From CAYYAQ01 sp964469555 (GTDB lineage Bacteria; Planctomycetota; UBA1135; UBA2386), in the NCBI GenBank assembly GCA_964469555.1, contig CAYYAQ010000220.1:1-6526 (forward strand): a stretch of DNA of 6,526 nucleotides, written 5' to 3'. The notes under the pieces are model-generated. The model was not told the origin of the DNA, made no database searches, and saw only the letters and a program-made list of their open reading frames with translations. Position numbers and translations under genes: made by a program. Positions 1-6,275 of the stretch are shown here, piece after piece (within the stretch, counting starts at the first letter, position 1; each line of letters begins with the position of its first letter).

Positions 1-348
1 CACGCCCTGCTCGGGATCTTCGACGGGATCGCGCGACCAGCCTCCGTCGCGTTGCAGTGTCTGGCGCGAGGGGACACGCAGGGTTATCGCGAGATCATGG
101 AGCCGTGCCAGGACCTGTCGCGCGTGGTCTTTTGCGAGCCGACGTGTTTCTACAAGTCGGGTCTGGCGTTCGTGGCCTGGCTCGATGGCCACCAGGACAA
201 TTCCATGCTCGTCAATCACGAGGAAGCGGCACGGGATGCGGCGCACTACGTTCGGGTTGCCGAACTAGCATCCCGGTGTGGAATCTTCTGCGACGCCAAC
301 GTGGCGGTCGATCGCCTCCGAGAATTCCTCGACCGGGTCAACCCATGA
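1..348 (+). CDS. DUF993 / dihydrodipicolinate synthase-like family protein, C-terminal part (5' truncated by window)
   Basis: The reading frame is open from base 1 to the TGA at 346-348, so only the last 115 residues are visible and the true start lies to the left. The tail contains FYKSGLAFVAWLDGHQD followed by an Ala-rich helix and a segment ending DRLREFL. I recognise this as the C-terminal region of DUF993, a family often annotated as 'dihydrodipicolinate synthase family', best known from actinobacteria at about 380 residues. Members are thought to be TIM-barrel aldolases or lyases acting on sugar-derived keto acids. The Schiff-base lysine would lie outside the window, so activity cannot be judged here. 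No signal sequence can be assessed; the family is normally cytoplasmic. The stop overlaps the start of the downstream DUF6807 gene (ATGA), so the two are probably cotranscribed and translationally coupled. The family call rests on recalled motif similarity, not on a search. Confidence 0.72.
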   Translation, partial: HALLGIFDGIARPASVALQCLARGDTQGYREIMEPCQDLSRVVFCEPTCFYKSGLAFVAWLDGHQDNSMLVNHEEAARDAAHYVRVAELASRCGIFCDANVAVDRLREFLDRVNP

Positions 349-1297
349 TTCGAACCATCTCTTGTCTCGCGGTCATTGGATCGCTTTTCTCCTGCCAGTC
401 GCACGGGGTCACGGTCCGCCAGGACGGCGACAAGATCCTGGTCACGATCGGTGGTGAGGTCTTCGCGGCGCACCACAAGGGCGGCGGCAGTTTCACCAAG
501 CCCTACCTGTTTCCGGTGTACGGAGCCGGCGGCAAGCTGATGACGCGGGCGTATCCGATTCAAGACGCGGTACCCGGTGAGGAGAAGGACCACACGCACC
601 ACACAGGAATCTGGTTCGCCCACGGCGATGTCAGTGGCGTGGATCTATGGCACGGGCCAAAGCACAAGAATGGCGGTCGCATCGTGGAGGACGCCGTCGC
701 CGAAATGAGCTCGGGTTCGGTCGGGGTGTTGCGCACGGAGAANNNNNNNNNNGGGCTGGCAAGACGATTTGCACCGAGTCGCGGACGATGCGCTTCTTCG
801 GCGACGAGAACGGACGGTTCATCGACTTCGACATCACTGTCCACGCTGATCACGGCGCGGTCGTGATGGGCGACACGAAGGAGGGGATCATGGCCATCCG
901 TCTGCCGGCGACGCTGCGGCTGAAGGGCCGCGTCGCTCGGGGCGCCGCCGTGACGAGCGCGGGCATCAAGGGGCCGAAGGGTTGGGGCACGCGGGGGACG
1001 TGGGCGGACTACCGCGGTTACGTGGACGGCGAGGACGTCGGCGTAGCGATCTTCGATCATCCGTCCAACCCGGTGCATCCGACGCGCTGGCTGATTCGCG
1101 ACTACGGTCTTTTTGGGGCGAATCCTTTCGGGCTGATGCATTTCGAAGGGAAGCCTCCGGGCACGGGTAGCGTGGAGATCCCATCTGGCGGTGAGTTGCG
1201 GTTCCGCTACCGGTTCTACTTCCACCGGGGAGGGCCGGACCAGGCCTCCGTGGCCGAGCGATACGCGCTGTTCGCCGGTCGCGATCGGCCAGAGTGA
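345..1297 (+). CDS. DUF6807 ('PmoA family') secreted protein, probable lipoprotein, interrupted by an assembly gap
   Basis: The ATG at 345 overlaps the upstream TGA and the stop is TGA 1295-1297. Reading is in one frame up to 742 and shifts by one frame after the Ns at 743-752. Both halves belong to one protein of about 315-320 residues, normal for DUF6807. The N-terminus is a short signal with a lipobox-like LFSC at residues 14-17, though Phe at -2 is not ideal. Family hallmarks are the PYLFPVYG stretch (53-60), the His-rich HTHHTGIWFAHGDVSG segment (83-98) and, after the gap, FDHPSNPVHPTRWLIRDYG and the end strand LRFRYRFYF. The name 'methane oxygenase PmoA' attached to this family is a misnomer: it is unrelated to the particulate methane monooxygenase subunit. 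Its biochemical function is unproven, and association with sugar-degradation genes suggests a carbohydrate role. No clear ribosome-binding site precedes the start, consistent with coupling to the upstream gene. Confidence 0.88.
743..752. other. Assembly gap (10 N) inside the DUF6807 gene
   Basis: Ten Ns interrupt the coding sequence. Upstream, codons begin at positions divisible by 3 and the protein reads to ...VLRTE plus AAN. Downstream the family sequence resumes as AGKTICTESRTMRF in the frame whose codons begin at position 2 modulo 3. A continuous gene therefore needs a true gap length of 3k+2 bases (8, 11, 14 and so on), not 10. The Ns look like a fixed-size placeholder. The usual spacing in the family, Asn-x-Trp then a few residues before Gly-Lys, favours roughly 11-14 bases, but that part is inference. 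Confidence 0.9.
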
Positions 1298-1329
1298 GTT
1301 ACCATGGGACGGCTTGATGCAACCGACCC
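1298..1329 (+). other. Short intergenic spacer before the Gfo/Idh/MocA-like gene
   Basis: This 32-bp stretch is the only non-coding DNA in the window. It holds no convincing Shine-Dalgarno sequence: the nearest purine run (GGGACGG, about 1306-1312) is too far from the ATG at 1330. No hairpin or promoter is evident. An in-frame TGA at 1315-1317 rules out an upstream extension of the next gene beyond that point and supports ATG 1330 as its start. Confidence 0.6.
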
Positions 1330-2814
1330 ATGACTGACCTGTCGCGACGCCGATTCTTGAAGAGCGCCACAGCGGCTTCGCTCGTGGCGCTTCCGGCTTG
1401 CGCAGGCATGGGCGGAGGCTCGCTTGGCAAGCGCGTTCGCGTTGCCGTCGCCGGAGTGCGCGTGCAAGGACGGCGACACGTCGCGGAGCTCCAACGCAAC
1501 CCGGACGCGGAGGTCGTGGCGCTCACCGATCCGGATGCGGCGCTCCTGATGCAGGCGGGAGCCTTGGTGGCGCGGCACGGCACGTCGCCACTGGTCACCC
1601 AGGATCCGCTCTCGTTGTTGGAACAGCTTGGGATCGACGCGCTGGTGATCGCGACGCCCGACCACTGGCACGCGACGCTGGCGATCCGCGCGTGCCAGGC
1701 GGGATGGCACGTGTTTGTCGAGACTCCTGTGTCGCACAGCGTCGAAGAAGGCGCGGCGATGGTCGAGGCGGCTCGAGCGAACAATCGGTTGGTGCAATCG
1801 GGGCTGGTGGCGAGGGCACATCCCGCGATCCGCGACGCGGTGGACCACGTTCGGGGTGGAGGGTTCGGTCCAATTCGCGCGATCCGTGCGATTTGCTACC
1901 GGTATCGATCCTCGATCGGCCGCACGGATGGCGTGGTTCAAGTGCCGCCCCACCTCGATTTCGATGTGTGGACGGGTCCGTCCGCGAAGGCTCCTTTGAC
2001 GCGGCGGCGTGTGCACGGCGATTGGCGATTTGACTGGCGCACCGGCAACGGTGAGCTGGGCGAGGCGGGGACCGAGCTCCTCGATCTCGCGCGGTGGTTT
2101 CTCGGCTACGCAGACCACGCCGGTCGAGGGCGCTCCTGGCCGGATCGGATCTGGACGTGTGGCGGCAGGCTCGGCGTCCGCGATGACGGCGAGACTCCAA
2201 ACACGCTCCTGGCGGCCCTCGACTTCGATGGTGTTCCCGTGCTGTTCGATCAGCGCAATCTCCCGACTCGGTACGGGGAGGGCGCGACCATGGATCGTTA
2301 TCGGGGTGTCCAGTACGGCCTCGTCATCGAGGGCGAAAATCGAATCCTCGCGGTGGAGCCGACCCGCGCGATCTGTGCAGAGTTCGACGGCGAGGGAAAT
2401 CTCACGCGACAGTTCCACGGCGAAGGATCGGTGCTCGGCGACTTCATCGCCGCGATTCGACAACACCGGGAGCTCAGTGCCGATATCGAGATCGGGCGAT
2501 CGGCGGCAGACCTCGCGCATCTCGTGAACATCGCCCACCGGACCGGCGCGCCCGGGACGAGGGTGGGTGTATTGCGCAGCACGATCGACGATCCGTGGCT
2601 CATGGCGAGCTTCGATGCGATGGACACACACCTTGCTCGCAATGGCCTCGATCTGGATCACGAGACTCCGATCCTCTCCGGCTGGCAGATCGTCGACCGA
2701 GTCACCGGCGAGCTGTTGGGCAACGACATCGCGAATGCACTGCGCCGCCGCGAGTACCGTCGGGCGTTTTCCTGGAAAGCGACCGAAGGCGCCGCGAGGG
2801 TAAAGAGGGGTTAG
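1330..2814 (+). CDS. Tat-exported Gfo/Idh/MocA-family protein, probable lipoprotein, with atypical active-site residues
   Basis: This 494-residue protein begins with a twin-arginine signal (SRRRFLKSATAAS, 5-17) and a lipobox LPAC ending at Cys24, so it is probably exported folded and lipid-anchored. A Rossmann domain follows: strand VRVAVAG (36-42), acidic Asp67 at the end of the second strand (usual for NAD-type cofactors), and PDHWHA (110-115). The C-terminal alpha/beta domain has HLDFDVWTGPSA, a WRFDWRTGNGELG stretch (ending at 244) and LDLARWFLG, typical of secreted planctomycete-type members. Odd points: the catalytic EKP motif reads ETP (Thr132 for Lys); the usual G-(V/I/P)-H before the LD pair reads GTE (Glu249 for His); and the glycine motif is GVRVQG (42-47) without the central Gly. 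It may be a pseudoenzyme, have altered chemistry, or bind sugar. The fold and family are clear; the substrate is unknown. It lies 32 bp after the DUF6807 gene, probably in one operon, and its stop overlaps the convergent gene. Confidence 0.93.
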   Translation: MTDLSRRRFLKSATAASLVALPACAGMGGGSLGKRVRVAVAGVRVQGRRHVAELQRNPDAEVVALTDPDAALLMQAGALVARHGTSPLVTQDPLSLLEQLGIDALVIATPDHWHATLAIRACQAGWHVFVETPVSHSVEEGAAMVEAARANNRLVQSGLVARAHPAIRDAVDHVRGGGFGPIRAIRAICYRYRSSIGRTDGVVQVPPHLDFDVWTGPSAKAPLTRRRVHGDWRFDWRTGNGELGEAGTELLDLARWFLGYADHAGRGRSWPDRIWTCGGRLGVRDDGETPNTLLAALDFDGVPVLFDQRNLPTRYGEGATMDRYRGVQYGLVIEGENRILAVEPTRAICAEFDGEGNLTRQFHGEGSVLGDFIAAIRQHRELSADIEIGRSAADLAHLVNIAHRTGAPGTRVGVLRSTIDDPWLMASFDAMDTHLARNGLDLDHETPILSGWQIVDRVTGELLGNDIANALRRREYRRAFSWKATEGAARVKRG

Positions 2815-2819
2815 TCCCC
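2807..2819. other. Overlapping convergent stop codons within a small GGGG/CCCC inverted repeat
   Basis: The + strand gene ends with TAG at 2812-2814 and the - strand gene ends with TAA (TTA at 2811-2813), a four-base overlap. They sit in the 5-base loop of a 4-bp perfect inverted repeat (GGGG 2807-2810, CCCC 2816-2819). The stem is short and has no T-tract on either side, so it does not qualify as an intrinsic terminator on its own. No other terminator is visible near either stop. Confidence 0.55.
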
Positions 2820-5800
2820 GACCACCAGCGCGACACGGCCCCAGTACGCAAACTCGTAGCTCCAGCCGCTGGCGTGGTTGTGGAGTTCGAGCTTGATCCG
2901 CTTGCCGGCATAGGCGGAGAGGTCGATCGACAGGTCGACCCATCCCTTGCTCGCGGTCTTCGGTCCCACCATCTGCTCGTGAATCGTCTTGCCATCCACC
3001 TTGACGAGGAGGCGCCAGTTTCGTGCCCTGCCCCTGGCCTCGTGATGCGAAACAGAGAGCTCCAGCGTTGTCTTGCGACCAAGCGGGGGAGTGACGTATC
3101 CGGAGAGAATGCAGGCCCGGTTTCTCGCCAGGGGGTGGGTGCGGACCACGCACGAGCGACCGAGGTGTTCGCGAATCAGCGCGACGCCATCGTCGCCACT
3201 CGCCTTGACAGTGAACCCGGGTGCGACGGCGCTGAGAATCGCATTGAACTCCTTGGGCTTCTGCGTTTGCCGGGGCGAGAAAAACGAATACCCGGGAATC
3301 GTCGCCGGGTTGTCAACTTCCGGCGGGTGTTCCCGCAGGAGCAGCGCGAAGAGATCGATCAACTGGTCGCGCGTGATCGTGGACTCGAGAGCTTCGGGCA
3401 TGAATGAGAGGGGACTCTCGAGGATCTCCTTTACGTCCTTTCGCGCGAAGGTCTCGGCCTTGCCGCCGATCGTCCGGATGATGACGCGCTTGTCGCTCTT
3501 CTCCGCGAGCATCCCGGCGACGATGCGGTCGTTGTGCGTTATCACGGTTCGTAGCTGGTACGCTTCGCTGACGACGAGGTTGGGATCGAGCACGTTGGAC
3601 AGGAGCTGCGCGAACGATCCGCGTCCGCTGCCTGTCAGGTCGGGACCGATGTCGGCGCCCTTGCCGAAGATCTTGTGACACTGACCGCAAGTCGCGGCGA
3701 ACACTTCACGGCCCCTGTGCGGATCACCGCGGCGGACGAGCAGCAAGGAACGAATGTCGGCGATGACCTTCTCCCGGTTCGCGTTGCGCGTCGTCCGTAC
3801 CGCGCCCCAGATGGCCTCGATGCGCTTCACAACAGCAGCGTCCGCCTCGCCGAACTGGTTGCGCAGATTGCGGATCTGGTGGCCGTTGAGCGCGGTGAAC
3901 GGCATCGACGTCGTCTCTACCGCTGCGAGCAGGGAACGGGACCATGATGCACGCTGCGTGAGTAGATCGATCGCCGCGGGTCGAACCTCTGGGCGGAGTT
4001 TCGGATAGGCATCGAGTGCCATGCCGGCGATGGCGGTGTACTTCACCCGACCCAGTGACCCGATGATGGCGATCTGCAGGGTGGAAGACGCGCGTGAGTC
4101 CTCGAGGATCTCTTTCGCCAGGGGGAGGATGGACCTGTCCTTACCCGCGATCAGCGCGTCGATCGTGCGCAGACGGACGTCGTCCGTCTGCGCACGGTCG
4201 GCGAGTATGCGTCGAGCCGCCTCGTGACCACGCTCCTCGCCCCACATCGTGGCGAGGAGCGCGGCGTCGGTGAAGAGTGGGCCCTTCGTCGAGCCGTCGA
4301 GGATGTCGCCGAGAACGAGGCCGAGGCGTGCGCGGAGTTCCCGTGACCGTGCCTTGGGGAGTTGCCCCATGCGCAGGATCTCGGCGAGAGACGCGAGGCA
4401 ACGCCGCGCCGACTTTGGGGCCGCATCGATGATCGCCTCGAAGAGCGCGAGCAATGTCTCGAAGTCCGCTTTCGGTCCATCCCAGAGGATTCGCTCGACC
4501 ACCCGAGGCATCAGTGCGGAGAGCGCTGCGTGTTCGGCGAGTTTGATGCCGCGAAGTTGCTTCAAGAACCCAGCTCCTTGCTTCGAGAGCAGAGGATGCA
4601 GGTTCTGCCAGACGATGGGGGGAATGACCTCGTCGTCGTCGCTGTTGGAAAGGACTCTCACGAGTATCTCGAGCGGATCCAGGTCCACAATCTTGCGTGC
4701 AGCGATCGCGACTTGCAGCCGCACCTCGGGCGACTTGTCGCTCGCCAGCTCGACGATGCGTTTCCGTATCTCGGAAGAGACGCTGCCGAAGTTGCCAGCC
4801 GCGCGAACTCCCCACGCGCGGAAGGTCGGGTCCTTCTGCTGCATGACGCGAAGGTGAAACTCCGGCGTGAGTCGACCTGTCGAGACCATTGCCCACAGCG
4901 CGTGCAGGCGGGCCTTGCGACCGACGGCGCTGTCCAACGCCATCTTCTCGAGCGCGGAGCGCGTCTCCGCATCGTCTCGCTCGGTCAGCAACCGCTGCGC
5001 GGTGCGACGGAAGAACACGTTCGGGCTCGCCAGCCTCTTCATCAGGGCGGCGTCGGTCTCCTTGGCGAGATCGAACGCGGGGGCGCGCGGCGTGCCGTCG
5101 TAGCGGATGCGATACAGTCGTCCCTTCAGCCGGTCGATGCCCTTGGCGTCGCGCCGTGCATCCTGATAGCAGTGATACCGGTCGTACCAGTCGAGCACGT
5201 ACAGGCATCCGTCGGGTCCGGTCTTTTGCACGACAGGCATGAACCACGCATCGTCGACGGAGAGGAAGTCCTCGCGCGGCTTGCCGAAGTACGAGCTGCC
5301 CCGTTGCTCCACCACGTCCGCGTTCAAGCAGTTGCCATGGATGTTGCCCATGTAGAGGACGCCGCGGTACTCCTTTGGGTACGCCGCAGAATCGAACCAC
5401 GTGATGCCGCAGTACGCAGCTTTCTGGTGCTTGTGCTTCACGATCGACCGGAGCTTCCACACGTGCTCCGGGTAGCGCCCGCCCTGGCGGTGGTAGTAGC
5501 CGGTCTCGACCAGGTGCCACAGATGGTCGATGACGCACGCGCTGATGAACGCGCTGCCGTTTTCGTCGAACGCGATGCCCCACGGGTTGCTCGTCCCCTC
5601 GCAGAAGATCGAGAACTTCTTGGTGAGTGGATTGATGCGGAACATGGCACACGTGAATCGCCACGTCTTGCCGTCGTCCGGCGCGCCGTCGCCATCGAGA
5701 TCCTGTGTGACGCGGCTGTGATTGAACACGCCGTTGAGACCGTAGAGATGACCGTCGGGGCCCCAGGTCAACGAGTTCGGCAACTCGTGGGTGTCGTCGC

Positions 5801-6275
5801 GACCGAACCCGGTCGCGATCACCTCGATCTTGTCAGCCTTCAGGTCGCCGTCCGTGTCCTGCATGAGCAGCAGATCCGGGGAGTTGACCACCCAGACCCC
5901 ACCGTGTCCGACGGCGATGCCGGAGGGGATGTTGAGACCTGTGGCGAAGACCGTGACCTTGTCGATGCTCCCGTCGTGGTCGGTGTCCTCGAGGACCTTG
6001 ACGCGGTCGCGCCCCTTGCCGGGCGATTTGCGGGGGTACTCGAGGCTCTCGGTGATCCAGATCCGACCCTTCTCGTCGAACGCCATCCCGATCGGGTTGA
6101 CGATGTCGGGTTCCGACGCGACGAGTTCGACCGAGAATCCGTCGGGCACCGTCATCTTTGTGAGCGCGGTCTTCGGATCGTAAGGTTCGTTCGGGACCTT
6201 GTCCTGGTGGAATGGAATCTGCGCCGCGACGGTACCGAGCGTGAACGCGAACGCCGCCAGGGGACGGATCATCAT
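2811..6275 (-). CDS. PVC-type secreted heme-binding protein: beta-propeller dehydrogenase-like domain, HEAT-type helical region, CxxCH cytochrome c domain, C-terminal beta-sandwich
   Basis: This 1154-residue protein starts with a Sec-type signal (cleavage likely after VAA, residue 18). Residues about 40-395 match the 'putative membrane-bound dehydrogenase' domain (TIGR02604 type, sorbosone/glucose-dehydrogenase-like propeller), with PDGFSVELVASEP (45-57), SNPWGIAFDENG (229-240), KAAYCGITWF, NIHGN and TGPDGCLYVLDWYD (352-365). It contains DxDxD calcium-type loops at 97-102, 140-144 and 192-197. Residues about 405-845 are helical, HEAT-like. A cytochrome c domain (TIGR02603 type) has heme-attachment CGQCH (863-867), GPDLTG and a probable axial Met959 in SFMPEAL. 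The last ~130 residues form a galactose-binding-like sandwich ending WSYEFAYWGRV. One covalent heme is expected, in the periplasm or at the cell surface. It probably oxidises a sugar or alcohol or passes electrons from one; the substrate is unknown. The first ATG (6275) overlaps the upstream TGA and has a good ribosome-binding site. The HEAT part carries an exceptional DNA palindrome (4157-4203). Confidence 0.94.
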   Translation of the reverse strand: MMIRPLAAFAFTLGTVAAQIPFHQDKVPNEPYDPKTALTKMTVPDGFSVELVASEPDIVNPIGMAFDEKGRIWITESLEYPRKSPGKGRDRVKVLEDTDHDGSIDKVTVFATGLNIPSGIAVGHGGVWVVNSPDLLLMQDTDGDLKADKIEVIATGFGRDDTHELPNSLTWGPDGHLYGLNGVFNHSRVTQDLDGDGAPDDGKTWRFTCAMFRINPLTKKFSIFCEGTSNPWGIAFDENGSAFISACVIDHLWHLVETGYYHRQGGRYPEHVWKLRSIVKHKHQKAAYCGITWFDSAAYPKEYRGVLYMGNIHGNCLNADVVEQRGSSYFGKPREDFLSVDDAWFMPVVQKTGPDGCLYVLDWYDRYHCYQDARRDAKGIDRLKGRLYRIRYDGTPRAPAFDLAKETDAALMKRLASPNVFFRRTAQRLLTERDDAETRSALEKMALDSAVGRKARLHALWAMVSTGRLTPEFHLRVMQQKDPTFRAWGVRAAGNFGSVSSEIRKRIVELASDKSPEVRLQVAIAARKIVDLDPLEILVRVLSNSDDDEVIPPIVWQNLHPLLSKQGAGFLKQLRGIKLAEHAALSALMPRVVERILWDGPKADFETLLALFEAIIDAAPKSARRCLASLAEILRMGQLPKARSRELRARLGLVLGDILDGSTKGPLFTDAALLATMWGEERGHEAARRILADRAQTDDVRLRTIDALIAGKDRSILPLAKEILEDSRASSTLQIAIIGSLGRVKYTAIAGMALDAYPKLRPEVRPAAIDLLTQRASWSRSLLAAVETTSMPFTALNGHQIRNLRNQFGEADAAVVKRIEAIWGAVRTTRNANREKVIADIRSLLLVRRGDPHRGREVFAATCGQCHKIFGKGADIGPDLTGSGRGSFAQLLSNVLDPNLVVSEAYQLRTVITHNDRIVAGMLAEKSDKRVIIRTIGGKAETFARKDVKEILESPLSFMPEALESTITRDQLIDLFALLLREHPPEVDNPATIPGYSFFSPRQTQKPKEFNAILSAVAPGFTVKASGDDGVALIREHLGRSCVVRTHPLARNRACILSGYVTPPLGRKTTLELSVSHHEARGRARNWRLLVKVDGKTIHEQMVGPKTASKGWVDLSIDLSAYAGKRIKLELHNHASGWSYEFAYWGRVALVVGD
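4157..4203. repeat. Long intragenic palindrome (33 bp perfect core, 47 bp overall)
   Basis: Bases 4164-4179 (CGTGCGCAGACGGACG) are the exact reverse complement of 4181-4196, around the single base T4180, giving 16-bp perfect arms. Extension to 4157-4203 gives 23-bp arms with two mismatches (4163/4197 and 4159/4201). Both are T opposite G, so a + strand RNA could pair them as G-U, while the sense mRNA would have A/C mismatches. The centre is the middle base of the codon for Asp699 of the - strand gene, so codons mirror codons: Asp698/Val700, Thr697/Arg701, Gln696/Leu702, Ala695/Arg703, Arg694/Thr704. The encoded HEAT-like sequence reads normally through it. As RNA it would form a very stable hairpin with a 3-base loop. 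Confidence 0.95.
4231..4261. repeat. 11-bp perfect inverted repeat, 9-base loop, beside the long palindrome
   Basis: CGCTCCTCGCC (4231-4241) is exactly complementary in reverse to GGCGAGGAGCG (4251-4261), with nine bases between. It lies 27 bp from the edge of the 47-bp palindrome, within codons for about residues 672-682 of the cytochrome-c/propeller protein. An 11-bp stem is less expected by chance than the 9-bp stems seen elsewhere, but GC-rich coding DNA makes such pairings commoner. Its function is unknown. Confidence 0.85.
5797..5818. repeat. 9-bp inverted repeat with 4-base loop inside the propeller coding region
   Basis: TCGCGACCG (5797-5805) and CGGTCGCGA (5810-5818) are perfect reverse complements flanking AACC. 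A second, weaker 7-bp stem (ACGAGTT / AACTCGT, 5771-5788) lies just beside it. A stem of this size is within reach of chance in a GC-rich window, and both fall in conserved propeller codons, so no role is assigned. Confidence 0.6.

Noticed and set aside
345..1297. Methane oxidation, suggested by the family name 'PmoA'
   Set aside because: DUF6807 proteins carry this name by misannotation. The sequence is a soluble exported protein without the membrane helices of particulate methane monooxygenase, and the neighbours are sugar-type genes.
1304..1333. A 9-codon mini-ORF (MGRLDATDP) ending in an ATGA overlap with the Gfo-like start
   Set aside because: It is very short, lacks a ribosome-binding site and has no features of a leader peptide. 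An ATG in the spacer reaching the TGA that overlaps the real start can easily arise by chance.
2807..2819. A bidirectional intrinsic terminator between the convergent genes
   Set aside because: The stem has only 4 bp and there is no T-tract on either side, so it is kept only as an observation about the stop-codon overlap.
1216..3153. A 645-codon open frame on the - strand across the Gfo-like gene and the 3' end of the cytochrome gene
   Set aside because: It is antisense to a clearly recognisable Gfo/Idh/MocA gene and overlaps the true - strand gene in another frame. Its translation has no recognisable motif.
3384..3422. 8-bp inverted repeat CTCGAGAG / CTCTCGAG with a 23-base loop
   Set aside because: Its size and loop are within what is expected by chance in a GC-rich 6.5-kb window, and it lies in cytochrome-domain codons that are conserved as protein.
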